From Fistularia commersonii (lineage: Eukaryota > Chordata > Actinopteri > Syngnathiformes > Fistulariidae), in assembly GCA_037954325.1 (NCBI GenBank), contig JBBMNZ010000009.1:13777001-13841000 (forward strand): a DNA stretch of 64,000 nt, in the 5' to 3' direction. Below, piece by piece: positions 14,588-24,785 of this stretch. Positions within the stretch are counted from its first letter, which is position 1, and the number at the start of each line of letters is the position of its first letter. The translations under genes were made by a program, and so were the position numbers. A model generated the notes under the pieces. That model saw only the letters and a list, made by a program, of their open reading frames with translations. It was not told the origin of the DNA and searched no databases.

Positions 14588-16100
14588 GATACTGCACAAC
14601 ACAGCATGACGTCACAACCTCCTTTCAACCCAAATATCAAAACTGTGTCCGGCGAGGAATATTGACACAATGCACTCATGGGGTATTGAAGAAATTACAC
14701 TAGTGATTTGTGAAGTTCCAATATGCTAATAATGATAGATCAATGAAGGTTTTACATTCATTCATTTTGGTCCCTCACAGGTGGAAGAGATGGTGCATAG
14801 TCACATGACCTACTCCCTGCAGGATGTCGGAGGAGATGCCAACTGGCAGCTTGTCGTGGAGGAGGGAGAGATGAAGGTGTGAGAGATGTCACATGACTTG
14901 GAAGCCATATCTGTGAAATTTGGAATTCCAAGAAATTTATCTTTCTTTTCGTTTGTTAGGTTTTCCTGATTTCTATAAAAATGATCTTGTGTTTCTGCTT
15001 GCACTCTCGCAGGTGTACAGGAGAGAGGTGGAGGAGAACGGGATTGTCCTTGACCCCCTGAAGGCGACACACTCAGTGAAGGGGGTGACGGGTCATGAGG
15101 TCTGTCACTACTTCTGGGACACAATGTACCGCAACGACTGGGAAAGTGAGTTGGTCACTGAATCTTTGGCCTTTACAACAGCTTCATGACAGATCAGTAA
15201 AATCCCCTTTTCCTCTTTCAGCAACCATCGAAAACTTCAATGTCGTCGAAACGTTGTCGGACAATGCCGCGATCATATATCAGACGCACAAGGTAAGAAC
15301 AGCAGTTCCATACGCTTCTGGTTCGAATCAGGAGTCATGAAATGAGAAACTCTCAGTTCCCACTGATGTCCCTGTTTGATTCCGAACTGTGTGAAATGAC
15401 GGTATGCAGAGAGTTTGGCCAGCGTCTCAGCGAGACGTCCTCTACCTGTCAGCCATGAGGAAGATCCTTGCCAACAACGAGAACGACCCGGACACCTGGC
15501 TGGTCTGCAACTTCTCTGTGGACCACGACGACGCCCAGGTCAGACTGTGAGCCCTTTCACCGCTCTCCACTGCCTGGAATCCAGTCACAGAGGATTTTAA
15601 ATCATAACCACCTCTCCCCTCCCTCCTCTGACCCTGCAGGTTAGCAGCAGGTGTGTTCGTGCCAAGATCAACATCGCCATGATTTGCCAGACACTGGTCA
15701 GCCCGCCGGAGGGCGACAAAGAGATCAGCAGAGACAACATCCTGTGCAAAATCACCTATGTTGCCAACGGTGTGTGTCCTTTGCTTCTCTCCAGTCAGAT
15801 AGGAAAACAGAAAACTTCAAACCTCATTAGAATTCATCCCTTTGCAGTAGAAAGTGACATAACTACTAATTTAATTGACCGTGCAATAATATTATATGAC
15901 AACACATAACATCATGACCTGGGTCTTATGATAGTTTTTTTTTTTTTTTTTTAATTTTTTGTGTTTGTTCAGTGAATCCCGGAGGCTGGGCTCCAGCTTC
16001 GGTCCTTCGAGCCGTCGCCAAGAGGGAATATCCCAAGTTCCTGAAGCGTTTCACCTCCTACGTCCAGGAGAAGACAGCCGGGAAGCCCATCCTGTTCTGA
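6871..16100 (+). CDS. cert1: Ceramide transfer protein CERT1 (partial, 5' exons outside)
   Basis: CERT1 carries ceramide from the ER to the trans-Golgi for sphingomyelin synthesis. Coding exons: 6871-6987, 10491-10598, 10673-10811, 11875-11958, 13210-13367, 14066-14158, 14257-14343, 14428-14520, 14781-14876, 15013-15145, 15222-15292, 15410-15538, 15640-15769, 15973-16100. Joined they are 1566 nt, 521 codons plus stop, with every junction in phase. By human numbering (short isoform, 598 aa) this is residues 78-598: the end of the PH domain (Golgi PI4P binding), the serine-repeat motif with Ser132, a coiled-coil middle region, the FFAT motif EFFDAVE at 321-327 with Ser315 before it (VAP binding at the ER), and the START domain, where the ceramide-contact residues Glu446, Gln467, Asn504 and Tyr553 are all kept. 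The motif roles are known for the human protein; the residues are read here. The start and first half of the PH domain are not in the window. A teleost duplicate (cert1a or cert1b) cannot be told apart from this sequence. Confidence 0.97.
6988..10490 (+). other. CERT1 intron without further genes
   Basis: A long AT-rich intron. It contains a CpG/CA-rich alternating purine-pyrimidine stretch near 8220-8280 and a GGCA tetranucleotide array near 9556. No exon, RNA gene or complete transposon was recognised. Confidence 0.7.
9556..9590. repeat. (GGCA)n tetranucleotide array
   Basis: About nine GGCA units in tandem within a CERT1 intron. Confidence 0.92.
10491..10598 (+). CDS. cert1: CERT1 exon: serine-repeat (SR) motif
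   Basis: 36 codons from TDSGYGSESSLRRHGSMLSL to TSTSSFK, between gtccctcag and GTGAAC. It holds the Ser/Thr-rich motif whose first site, Ser132 in human (here in RRHGS), is phosphorylated by protein kinase D and then by casein kinase 1, which turns off Golgi binding and transfer. The pattern of serines is well kept. Confidence 0.96.
10673..10811 (+). CDS. cert1: CERT1 exon: middle-region coiled coil
   Basis: Begins [20 protein letters not shown] and ends DELQRDK plus one base (phase 1). The intron before it is only 74 bp. The heptad-like Leu/Ile spacing fits the coiled coil of the CERT middle region. The donor used is aaga|GTAAGG; the spliced codon reads Ile where human has Val. Confidence 0.95.
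11069..11096. repeat. A-run followed by (TA)n
   Basis: Short A-tract and TA microsatellite in the intron between the coiled-coil exon and the next exon. Confidence 0.8.
11875..11958 (+). CDS. cert1: CERT1 exon: acidic linker
   Basis: 84 nt, reads VEDDEDDFPNTRTDGEFLHN and on to KEK, phase 1 at both ends. It corresponds to the human VVEDDEDDFP linker. It is bounded by ccccctcag and GTAAGT. Confidence 0.95.
12505..12600 (+). repeat. Dispersed repeat family A, 5' fragment
   Basis: It shares the family head 'gttagcacttctgcctcaca...aaggtc..ggtt.gactcc....ctttctgtgtgga' with copies near 34010 and 32385. It is cut off by the microsatellite that starts at 12592. Confidence 0.6.
12592..13033. repeat. 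Compound TA/TG microsatellite block
   Basis: About 440 bp made almost wholly of (TA)n, (TG)n, TATG and CACG-type steps, with a pure TG run near 12920-12967. Open frames on both strands here (runs of Tyr/Ile/Val/Cys or Thr/His) are artefacts of the repeat. It lies in the CERT1 intron before exon 13210. Confidence 0.95.
13210..13367 (+). CDS. cert1: CERT1 exon: middle region, INGIDFKGEAITFKATTAG
   Basis: 158 nt, phase 1 start and phase 0 end, from FQPLNPKEINGIDFKGEAI to DSWQKRLDK. It is nearly identical to human from INGIDFKG onward. It is bounded by tgtctccag and GTGCCA. Confidence 0.96.
13600..13810 (+). mobile_element. tRNA-derived SINE copy (family B)
   Basis: A tRNA-like head (ggcatggctcagg, then an accaaacattccaggtttgattcccc B-box-like segment) is followed by a body ending 'tcattcatgatgg.ttaa...' and an AAATAAAT-rich tail. 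Related copies are at 49650-49858 (minus) and 55190-55365. All three lie in introns. Confidence 0.72.
13905..13990 (+). mobile_element. Retrotransposon tail fragment (family C)
   Basis: 'gaggatacagaaagtagggttagatggagg' type sequence matching the 3' tail of the element at 27575-28175, degenerate at its end. Confidence 0.55.
14066..14158 (+). CDS. cert1: CERT1 exon: basic linker before FFAT
   Basis: 31 codons, EMEKRRRIEESYKSALNDLK to GGPDYE, phase 0 at both ends, bounded by cttgtctgcag and GTGACC. It aligns with human [20 protein letters not shown]. Confidence 0.95.
14257..14343 (+). CDS. cert1: CERT1 exon: FFAT motif
   Basis: 29 codons, EGPNSLINEDEFFDAVEAAL to DKIEEQ. EFFDAVE is the FFAT motif that binds VAP proteins on the ER. 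Ser315, whose phosphorylation strengthens VAP binding in human CERT, is present as PNS. Confidence 0.97.
14428..14520 (+). CDS. cert1: CERT1 exon: variable linker
   Basis: 31 codons beginning SQTEKARIQRSSPVPPGD and ending HRFSDK, the same length as the human SQSEKVRLHW segment but poorly conserved. The donor is AAG|GTCTGT, weaker than its neighbours. The next exon begins at VEEM, so the 26-residue exon of the human long isoform is not found between them. Confidence 0.9.
14549..14583. repeat. (CA)n microsatellite
   Basis: Uninterrupted CA run in the 260-bp CERT1 intron where human has the alternative 26-residue exon. Confidence 0.93.
14781..14876 (+). CDS. cert1: CERT1 exon: START domain, N-terminal part
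   Basis: 32 codons, VEEMVHSHMTYSLQDVGGDA to EEGEMK, phase 0. It opens the START lipid-transfer domain. It is bounded by tccctcacag and GTGTGA. Confidence 0.96.
15013..15145 (+). CDS. cert1: CERT1 exon: START domain with Glu446
   Basis: 133 nt, VYRREVEENGIVLDPLKATH to YRNDWE plus one base. The final Glu is at human position 446, one of the residues that bond the ceramide amide and hydroxyl groups. Confidence 0.97.
15222..15292 (+). CDS. cert1: CERT1 exon: START domain with Gln467
   Basis: 71 nt, TIENFNVVETLSDNAAIIYQ to THK, after a 76-bp intron. Gln467 is in IIYQTHK. Confidence 0.96.
15410..15538 (+). CDS. cert1: CERT1 exon: START domain with Asn504
   Basis: 43 codons, RVWPASQRDVLYLSAMRKIL to VDHDDAQ. 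Asn504 is in LVCNFSVDH. It is bounded by ggtatgcag and GTCAGA. Confidence 0.96.
15640..15769 (+). CDS. cert1: CERT1 exon: START domain with Tyr553
   Basis: 130 nt, VSSRCVRAKINIAMICQTLV to ITYVAN plus one base. Tyr553 is in KITYVAN. Confidence 0.96.
15973..16100 (+). CDS. cert1: CERT1 last coding exon
   Basis: Reads NPGGWAPASVLRAVAKREYP to GKPILF and stop TGA at 16098-16100, the C-terminal helix of START, with an end identical to the human KTAGKPILF. The acceptor tttgttcag follows a poly-T tract. Confidence 0.97.
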
Positions 16101-16555
16101 GACTCGAAGGTAAAAAGCACAACACAAAATAAAAGGCTTTTGTTTCACCTTTGTCTTGTATTTGGAGAAAAAAAAAACAAGCCTGACATCTTTTTTTCCT
16201 CTTTCACCAGTGGTGGACTGAGCAGGACTCTCACTATCCTCTCAGTACTTATCAGTCCCGCAGCGGTGGGAAAGTAAAACAACGCTGCCCCCTGGTGGCT
16301 GCAGGAAGCCAGGATGACCGTCAGTAAATGAATTCTTCTGTTTCATTGAGATCTAAATGATAACAAAAACTCCAAATTAAATATTTTAGATATTAGAAGA
16401 AACTGGCAATTCAAAGTTTTCACCGGGTGAATGTGTCACACCCCTCCCCTCTCTGCACCTCCCTCCCTCTGCCACCGCCGCCACTTCATGCCAGAGCGTG
16501 GCAAAAGTGTGAGCAGGGCAGATTAATATATACATGTTCTATAAGAGAGTTGTAA

Positions 16556-16561
16556 AATAAA
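16556..16561 (+). terminator. Proximal polyadenylation signal AATAAA
   Basis: Canonical AATAAA about 460 bp after the CERT1 stop. Use is inferred from position only. Confidence 0.45.
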
Positions 16562-17751
16562 CACGTCGCTACACGACTGAAATGTTTTATTCTTGACATT
16601 CAGAGTTATGTTTTAAGCTCCGTCTCAAGCTGCTAGTTTTCTGCTAAAGATGAAGTCCAGAGGGCTGTCGCTGACCTCTGACCCCGATACGGACCTTCCC
16701 GCTAATGAACGCACGTCTGTCCGTGCTGACGGCGGGACGAATTGCTCCTTTTCCCTCTGGTTTGTTTTTTTCTACATGTTGCAAATTCTCTGTATTCAGC
16801 ACCGTGGCACATGATCGTGATGTTTTTAAGGAGAAAAAAAAACGCAGAGATAAGAATCGAAAAAGTCGGGAAAGTTGTGTCTTTGTTCATTTGATGTTTG
16901 TTTGTTTGTTTGTGAGTCGAGCCCTGATGCCTTAGTGACAGGAAACGTGGAGGGAGGAATGAAGTGCCCCCTGCTGACCAGAGATAGAATCAGTGTCTGA
17001 GAGCAGGACCTTTTTATCAGCGAATAGAAAACACAATGTATAGAATAACAGATATTTTTAAAGGGTGTTTTTAAGCACTGAATTATTTTAGATCCTGATT
17101 GTTTTTGCTTCCAAAGTCAGCTCTTTAACTCTTCAGTTAATTTTCCAATTTTAGAAAATTATAATTTAATTTAAAATTAAATTTAATATTTAGAATTGCA
17201 ACCACATCTCCAAGGGCGACCCATTGAGAAGGTTCATTATATTCAGAAGAAATATAATACAGTTTTAAAAGTTGTATTGCACTGAAATTTAGAATAAATT
17301 TCAGATTCAAATATTTTGATTTGTGTCAATGTAAAAATTATAAACTGTAAAAGAAAGTTTTGATTTAGAGGCAAAAAGCCAACCTCTTATTTCCAATAGA
17401 TAATTATTTAAAAGGCTTTAAACTCTGACTCTGTGAACTCCTGTTGTTTATACACAGTTCCTGTCAAGAGGCGATGGCTGAACAATCACTGAATTGCTTT
17501 GATCCTTAAAACTGATCAGACGATTCAAACTCAAAGCTTGACGACAAGTAATGTCTGATTTTTGTTCTGTTTTGTTTTAAGTGTATGTTTGTTGTTATTT
17601 GCTTGATCCTCTGTTTGCTTGATAATCAACCCCCAAGTCCACTGGAAGAACTGGGGCTCCGCCACTGTTCTGATGCCTCTTTGATAAGCTTCTGAACTCA
17701 AGATGTCTGATCCAGAATCACTGATCTGACCTGAAAATACCATGAAAGTTC

Positions 17752-17806
17752 TGTGTGTGTGTGTGTGTGTGAGTGTGTATATATGTATATGTATATATAT
17801 ATATAA

Positions 17807-17872
<66 letters not shown>
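17752..17872. repeat. Compound (GT)n(AT)n(GT)n microsatellite
   Basis: A GT run, then a TATATG/TA run, then a long GT run. It sits inside the probable CERT1 3' UTR if the distal poly(A) signal is used. Confidence 0.95.
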
Positions 17873-17876
<4 letters not shown>

Positions 17877-18263
17877 AGGATTACATATAAAATAAGACCA
17901 ACAAAACTTAATTATGACATTGTCATGTTCTCAGGTCCGACCAGTGATGCTTTTCTGTGTCATGTTACTTAAACTTGTCATTTTGTTTGAATTGAACTGA
18001 AGGTAGGGGATCCATCAGCGAGGCCGTGATGGGATTAGTAGCTTGTAGATTTAACAAAGCAGGTGAGAGATGATGTGAAGCGCGGACAAGACGACAAGCT
18101 GAATCGCTTCTCACCTGAAAACCTTTTCTTTTTTGTTTTTTCTTAGCAGGAACTGAATGTAATTACAGATGTGTTGTTTGTTTCTTTGTAAATAATTTGT
18201 TCAAACTAAATGTGGGATCAAATTTAAAAAAAAAACATGTACTGTGACCCTGTTTCTAAAGCC

Positions 18264-18269
18264 AATAAA
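18264..18269 (+). terminator. Distal polyadenylation signal AATAAA
   Basis: Canonical AATAAA in 'agccaataaatgatt', followed by T/G-containing sequence. It is a candidate end for a long CERT1 3' UTR of about 2.1 kb. Confidence 0.45.
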
Positions 18270-18290
18270 TGATTTCAGCCTGATTCAGTC

Positions 18291-21100
18291 TTTCATTCCA
18301 TGGAAATGATGTGGCCTCAAGTTTGGTATCTGTATAATATATTCCTTTAATAGAGATCATTAAACAGTAGTAGCCATATATTTCAAAAGGGAAAAAAAAA
18401 AACCTTTTTTCACAGGGATTTTCGGCTCTGAGTCACATAGCGATTAATGATGCGAGAAAAAGACACCTTGCAGGAATCAAAGGCTCCCCACATTCATCCA
18501 ACTGGTTCTCTTTATTCTCCAATTGGAGAGGGATCAGTTGTGTGTAGAACGGATGGAGAATCGAATGACATGAAAATGAGCAAAACAATATCCATTAAAA
18601 TCAGTGGGAACCTCTGGAAATCCTCATCGAAATGATTGAAACTGGGTGGCAAACGATCTGTGGAATTATCTCAAATCTACCTAAACCAGACAGTCATTTG
18701 GGGATGACTTGCATCTGGTGATATGGAGATTAAGAAAACAAAGTTGAAATAAAGTGACCAAAACCAAAAGAAATAAGAAAATTTCCAAACCCACAGTTTT
18801 ACTCCAGCAAATAAATAAATTAGTATACGACTACTTGTGATTTGCAGACGACACACTGCTGTGATCACCTCATGAAATACATACATTAAATAGGATGTCG
18901 TCCGACCACGGAAGTTCTGGAGGCCCCTGGAGGTCAGAGGTCAGCCTTTTGGTTTAATCTGTGCGTGAACACTACTAACACACGCGCACACACCCCGGGG
19001 TGTCTGGTCAATGACTGGTCATCTCTGGATCCACTCAAACGGGGGGGCGCACGTCACTGGTGAGGTGAGAACGAAGCACCAGCCGAGCTGTAATAGGATT
19101 ATCCCTTTTCATAGCGGCTTATTTCAGCTGCGGTCTCAGGCTCCCTGAGTGCAGATTCAGTCACATGCCACAGAAAATCACCAGCGGGCCGCGGTCCGAT
19201 GTCAAGGGCCGCGTTGGACACAGCTCATCTGGTTTTGGCAGTCTGGAACAGGAGGCTTGGCGATAAAACCCAGAACGTGTATGTCCATGAGACAAAATAG
19301 GCAAATGCTACAGGCACCGTGGCCGACAGGAGGTGCCTAAAATCTGCTTTAATATAACTATATTAGTTATTAGTTACTAGTTGACTATGACCTTAAAATG
19401 GAGAAACTCACACTGATTCACATTTAAAGCAATGCTTTATTAATATTACGAGAAATGACAATAACAAATATACCCCCTCCTCCAGGAGATCAATACCTGC
19501 TCCCTCTCTGTTGAATTTATTGACCCCATGTTGTACTCATAATTTATCAGTATAATTATTATTTGTTCACTTATTTACAGGATTTTTATTTTGTCGAAAG
19601 GGTATTTATATTGTTTTTCAGATTTTTTATGTATTTTTAATTGGTTAAGGTTATTGTTTTACATGTTTCACATTATCTTAAGAATTCAAGACAATAGTAG
19701 AGACAACACTGTTCAATTTATTTTATTTTTAATATTACACTAATGTAATATTCCAATGGAGGGAGCGCCTGAAACACCAAGCGGCAACAGGACTTGTGCT
19801 TGTCAGACAGCCGCAACGGAGAGGAGCTGAATGTGAAATCACAAAAAAGTTAGTCATTTTGTCACCCCTTTTTTAAGAGTAAAAGAAATGAATGATTTAA
19901 AATCAGAATATAAATCAGCCTTTGTTGTCTGGTTTACTTCTCTGCAAGTCTAGTGACCAAATTGTGGAACTACAAGGATGCACCAGAAAATGCGTTTCCT
20001 CACAACTGTACTGAGATACAAGGTGCTGAGAAATGCAGAATGTACAGTTGTAAGGGACGAAAAACCCTGTTTTTGAAACTCCAGAAGACTCACAGGGTTA
20101 AACTATTCTGTCACCATTGGAGCATTGGACATGGAGACATGGTTTATACACAAAAGTCGCACGCATGTCGCACACATCCAAGGACCACCTGTTTTCCTTC
20201 ACAAAATCTGCCATGACTGGTTTTATCCTCCAGCTTCACTCTTCCGCTTTGTTTACCACCCTTAGATTAATCAATACAGTTGTCTCTTTGTTACCCCTGC
20301 CTCACGCACACCTCCCAGTGTCAACCTTTGTATCACCATGGACAATAAATCAAATGTGAATGCAACTCAATACTTCATAGCGCCGCCGTCAAGCCTGACC
20401 CTATGTTCTGCAACCCAGCCTGTAGTGTCCTGAGCATTTCCTGAATGTTCTGTCACGGAACTGGTCCAAACCCTGAACGGGCTTCGGAAGATCATTTGGT
20501 GAGATCATTTCAACAACTTATTTTGGTCAAAGGCATACAGAGTCAAAGGATGAGAGTTCAGAACCCTGAACACCTGTCAATCACCCGTTAACATACAGAG
20601 ACATTCAAGCATTCACCCTCTATATCACACTTACAAACAATATAGGGTCTTCAATACTGTTTTTGGACTTTCAGGTACTGGAATAGAACACCCCCCGATT
20701 GCTTTGTGCCCGCAAACGGGAAGAGGATCGGTTACAAGATCATGAGAAGACTCAGATGCAGGAGTTTCTTTCTGTCTTTCGACTTCCCCCGCCTCCAACC
20801 CCGGCTGACAAGGAGAGGAAAAGCAATTAACATCACTGTCACTATCCATCTATTATCCTCCATCCTAATGGTAGATGACAAATTATGGGCGCCAATATCG
20901 GATGGTATGGCTCACCACCTACACTCCTGTGTGTGTGTGTGTTTGTGTGTGTGTGTCTAGGCTTTGAAGCATTTTTTTGTTTTTTTTCGTGTGTGAAGAC
21001 AGCAAAAGAGGGTAAGAATGTTTCAAAGTCCTCCTACAACTCTGTCTTAAGGAAGCCTGTGTACTCAAGGCTGTGCTTCAAGTATCATACTGGAACCTTC
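18291..21100. other. Intergenic DNA, nothing recognised
   Basis: AT-rich intergenic sequence after CERT1. It includes a GC-richer patch near 19020-19330 and a possible weak copy of the dispersed repeat near 20590-20700. No gene, RNA or clear transposon could be supported. Confidence 0.6.
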
Positions 21101-21117
21101 TACTGTTAATCCTGCAA

Positions 21118-21395
21118 TCAGGGTCACTGGAACCCGTTGGGGCAAAAAGCAGGGTACACCCTGACGGGTACAACCGGACGGCAGTCATTCACAGAGCCAT
21201 ATATAGAAACAAACAACCATTCACACATCTGGGCAATTTTTCCAATTTTATCGTGTTTTGGACCTCTGTGAGAACCCAGGAGGGGAAGACACAGGGGGAG
21301 AACATTCAAACTCCACACAGAAAGGCCTGTGGGAACCAACCCAGGATTCTTGGTTATTCAAGGCAAAAGTGCTAACCACTACACCCCCAGAACTG
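21118..21395 (-). repeat. Dispersed repeat family A, minus copy
   Basis: It reads as the reverse complement of the family: 'accctgacgggtacaacc', 'agaaacaaacaaccattcacac', then 'gagaacattcaaactccaca' and 'gtgctaaccactacacc'. It matches the copies at 35615-35890 and 44745-45235. Confidence 0.7.
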
Positions 21396-21639
21396 CCTAT
21401 CAATCAAAATTTGTGTTTGCGCGGCTATAATGTGAGGTGAGGATGAAAAACTCAAACTCGGGCCCTGTGCAGGAGGTGCACATTCAGCCCCAACTGCTGA
21501 TGCGCAGTAATATAGACTCTGATTTATGGCCCTACAGGTGCCACCTGTCCAGGTAGTTGAGCGTGGTGTGCACCTCAATACTGAACCTTTAAGAGCCATT
21601 TGGGCACTGGGCCTTTGGCCTGAAACCATTCATGGGCAA

Positions 21640-22400
21640 CCCATGTAAAGTGAATGAATGGATCAGGATTTCTGCCATTTTAACCATTCATTCTGTCGTT
21701 TATATGTCATATAGGGCAGGTGTGCCCAAAACGTTTCACGTCCATACGGAATGGGAGGTGGACTTTTTTTGCGCTGTTATTTTCAAAGTGTGTCCGCCTC
21801 ATCTGCCGGTCTGCCATCGCTATGCTAAAAAAGGGAAATGTGGAGTGGCATTTTCAGACCGTTCATAAAAACTACAACACTGACTTCCCTCCAAAAAGTG
21901 AGCTGAGAAGGAAAAGGGTGAAGGAACTAAAATCCCAGCTGTCAGGTCAGTCGTCATTTTTCTCCCAGCTAACTTCAACTATGCTGCTGGCTTCATTCAA
22001 GTCATCAGAATAAGATATCTACCAAAAAAGTACTCTGTTGTAGCGCACCAAAAGGGTTCATGCGGTTATGCAAGATCCACAAATATTTATTGTGTTAAGT
22101 ATACTCAGTAGATATATAAATAAATATATTTTCAGTATTTTTAGTGGAGGTAGATCATATTCACATGGTCATTTGAAAAGTAGCTTACAAGGTGAAAAAA
22201 GTGTGGGAACCCCTGATATAGAGGCATACAACCATTCATTCTCTCATTTATGCATTTTTTTGGACTGTGGGAGGAAAAGGGGGGGCTTGAGGAAACCCAC
22301 AACACAGGGAGAACATGGAGACTCTACGTAGATTGGACCCCTCTTGGAATAGAACCAGGGATATTCTTGGAGTGACCATTGCTGATAAACAGCTCTGAAC
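21640..22400 (-). repeat. Dispersed repeat family A copy split by a hAT insertion
   Basis: The left piece (to 21716, 'gtttatatgtcatatag') and the right piece (from 22216, 'aggcatacaaccattcattctctc', then 'ggactgtgggagga' and 'gggagaacatggagac') join into one minus-strand family member once the element at 21717-22215 is removed. Confidence 0.72.
21717..22215 (+). mobile_element. hAT (Charlie-type) remnant with transposase zinc finger
   Basis: The terminal inverted repeats CAGGTGTGCCCAAAACGTTT and the complement of the right end (CAGGGGTTCCCACACTTTTT) are flanked by an 8-bp target-site duplication, atataggg / atatagag. The + strand carries an open stretch reading CRSAIAMLKKGNVEWHFQTV and then RKRVKELKSQL, which resembles the N-terminal C..C...(N)..H.....H zinc finger and following helix of Charlie/GTF2IRD2-like transposases. 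The catalytic part is missing, so this is a non-autonomous deletion derivative. It is nested in an older repeat. Confidence 0.82.
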
Positions 22401-24679
22401 AGCAACCAGACGAGCACCCACTTTATGCGTACATGCTATCGCTCTTACTCTCTGGTGCCGTTTGATTGCAACACACACGCTCCAGTTCTGTTTGGTTTTG
22501 CAGAACCTCTGGTCACTCACATGGTCTTTTTCCTCTCATTTCCAACATTCCATGTGTCTGAGTGATCAAAATGTCAGCGCAAGGAGGTTTTTTTTTTCTC
22601 CCTTCTCCCTGGGAGGCTCATGAAATAATATTGCCGTTCAGCCCCCTCAACACACACGCACACACTTGCAGGTCCGCAGATCAACCCAATAACCTGAGTC
22701 GGATCACAAGTTGCGCTGACTGATGCGCCTGGCCCATGCCGCCACCCACGGTTGCCTCCTTGAATTAACTTTCACATGACGACACTTTCTTACTCATGCG
22801 CTTGACAGTATACATCCCCCACCACACACACACACACACACACACAAACCTACACATGCATGTACACACATACATATTTGTTGTAATTACCTTACAGGCA
22901 ATATCTTGGTGTGTGTTTTTTCCCATTTACTGATCACACATTGTGTGCATATGTGTGTATATGTGTGTGTTCAGGCCTCGAAGCATTTTTTAGGCATCAC
23001 CTGTTTCATGGCATTCTTTGCAGTTTAGTTGGTCTAATGCTGAAAAAAATAGGCCACATGTGCCAGACGGAGGAAGGTCCAGAACAACGGAGGATGTTGC
23101 AAGCTGCTTTCGTCCGATTGGCTTTCGTGATCTACGGTTGTCATCGGAAAGGCTCAACTTGACGGACGACACTGTTGCGATGTTTCTGATGTAACTTGAT
23201 TTGACAATAAATTATTGACACACTGTGCCTATATAATATATAAAGGTTGAAATCATTTCACAAGGACATTTAATCAGGACACGTTCTTTTGAATTACATT
23301 AGTAATTGATAAACAGTGGATTAAAACTTAATCAGACCAAATTAAATTCAAAATGTAACCTCTTACATAAGAAATTCCCTTGTGTCTTTTGTGTTTTTGT
23401 TTATGCGAGTGTGTCTGTAGAAAACTTGCCCTTCAAATAGTCTTATTGATCAATTGATTAAATGATTCGTCTCTGACCGTTCTTTGTAAATAACGAGAAA
23501 TACAATAAAATGTCCCAGCCTATCAGCCTATAAATTTAACTGGTGACAGACAAAGAGACGATAAAGAAAAGAAAAGAAAAGAAAAGAAAAGAAAAGAAAA
23601 GAAAAGAAAAGAAAAGAAAAGACGTCAACTTTGATGGACATCATTTGGGCAGAAGCTGGATTTGAAGAGCTTTAGAAAAATAGAAATAAATTAATAGATA
23701 ACAAGCACGGGGAAAGAAAATATATCAGGCACTCCTGCCTCTCATTGAGCGTTTGCGTCATTTTGTTTTCCCTCGGAGGAGCAAAGCGACTTGACATTTC
23801 GGCATTTGCGGGTTTGTGGACAATGGGCTCTGCTCCGTTTGGGCTTTTGGAGACACGCCACGTTAAAGATCACAGGGCAAAGGCAACTCAGACTGCTTTA
23901 TTGAACTTTTCTATGACGGGCGGGAGTGGGGGCAAAAAACAGACGTTAAAAATAGCTTTCCTGCCGCATTATCTTTTTATCCTCCACCGTGGTAAGGAAA
24001 AACAGTGTTTCAGCGCTCTTGCATTGAGATTCTTCCTTTTAGCATGCTAGATAGTGATTTAGCACGTGCAGAGCAGGCTTCAATGATGTCTGTCGTGACA
24101 CCAAATAAAAGTAACTGAGATGCTCGGCGAGGGAGCATTGCACTGCTGACTCGCTGCACAAACGACAAACGACAAAGGTTTGTGACTCTGTCTGTTTTTA
24201 TTTCCGAACAACCAAGCAAAACAAAGCTAGGCATGGATGAAGTTTGCAATGCTCATTTTGTAGTTCAGTTTTGCGATCAACAAATAAATAAACTCTACCT
24301 ACTTGCCCCCTCTCCATGAAGCTTATGCAATGAACATGATGCCCATTCAATCAATTATTCAAAGGTGTCGCGATGACAGCTGATGTCGACACGAATGTAA
24401 ACATCAGTGGTTTAGCATATAGCACCTACAATGTCTCGTTTTCTTGTTTTTTTTTTTTTTTAACTCCTACACCTTGTTAATAATGTTTTAAACTGACACA
24501 GAGTTAAACACGTGTATCAGTGACAAAACATCTGTGCCAGTGCATGCAGAGGAGTGCGAGTTAGCATTATCCAAGTTAGCATGATGCCAGTTAGCATTCA
24601 GCCGGCTAGTATTGATTTTGATTGGATGGCAACATAAAATATTTAAACGTTTAACTTATTACACTTGTATGTTGTTCAA
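22401..24679. other. Intergenic DNA with microsatellites
   Basis: It contains a CA run at about 22820-22846 and an AAAAG pentamer array at 23563-23622. The stretch 23740-24010 has higher complexity but no recognisable protein. Nothing else could be supported. Confidence 0.6.
23563..23622. repeat. (AAAAG)n pentanucleotide array
   Basis: Twelve near-perfect AAAAG units, purine-only on the + strand. Confidence 0.95.
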
Positions 24680-24785
24680 CATCTGTGAGAGAGGACGATA
24701 CAGAAAATAGGGTGAGATGGAGAGGATTGATCGATTTGTTGTGGCGACGCCTAAAGGGAAAAACCGAAAGGAGAAGAAAAAGAAG
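24680..24785 (+). mobile_element. Retrotransposon tail fragment (family C)
   Basis: 'gaggacgatacagaaaatagggtgagatgg' followed by 'ttgtggcgacgcctaaaggg' and an AGAAGAAAAAG end. It is the same 3' tail as the element at 27575-28175 and in the same orientation. Confidence 0.65.

Larger units (their letters stand above)
16101..18290 (+). other. CERT1 3' UTR (approximate) with a UTR intron
   Basis: Nine bases after the stop there is a good donor (AAG|GTAAAA, 16110). A pyrimidine-rich acceptor ends at 16210 (ctctttcaccag), which gives a 101-bp intron in the 3' UTR. The UTR then runs through AT-rich sequence with a compound microsatellite. Possible ends are the AATAAA sites at 16556 and 18264. No other gene is seen. 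The extent is inferred. Confidence 0.55.

Noticed and set aside
16790..16815. Possible RE1/NRSF silencer site (ttcagcaccgtggcac)
   Set aside because: Only the left half fits the consensus, and it lies in the CERT1 3' UTR.
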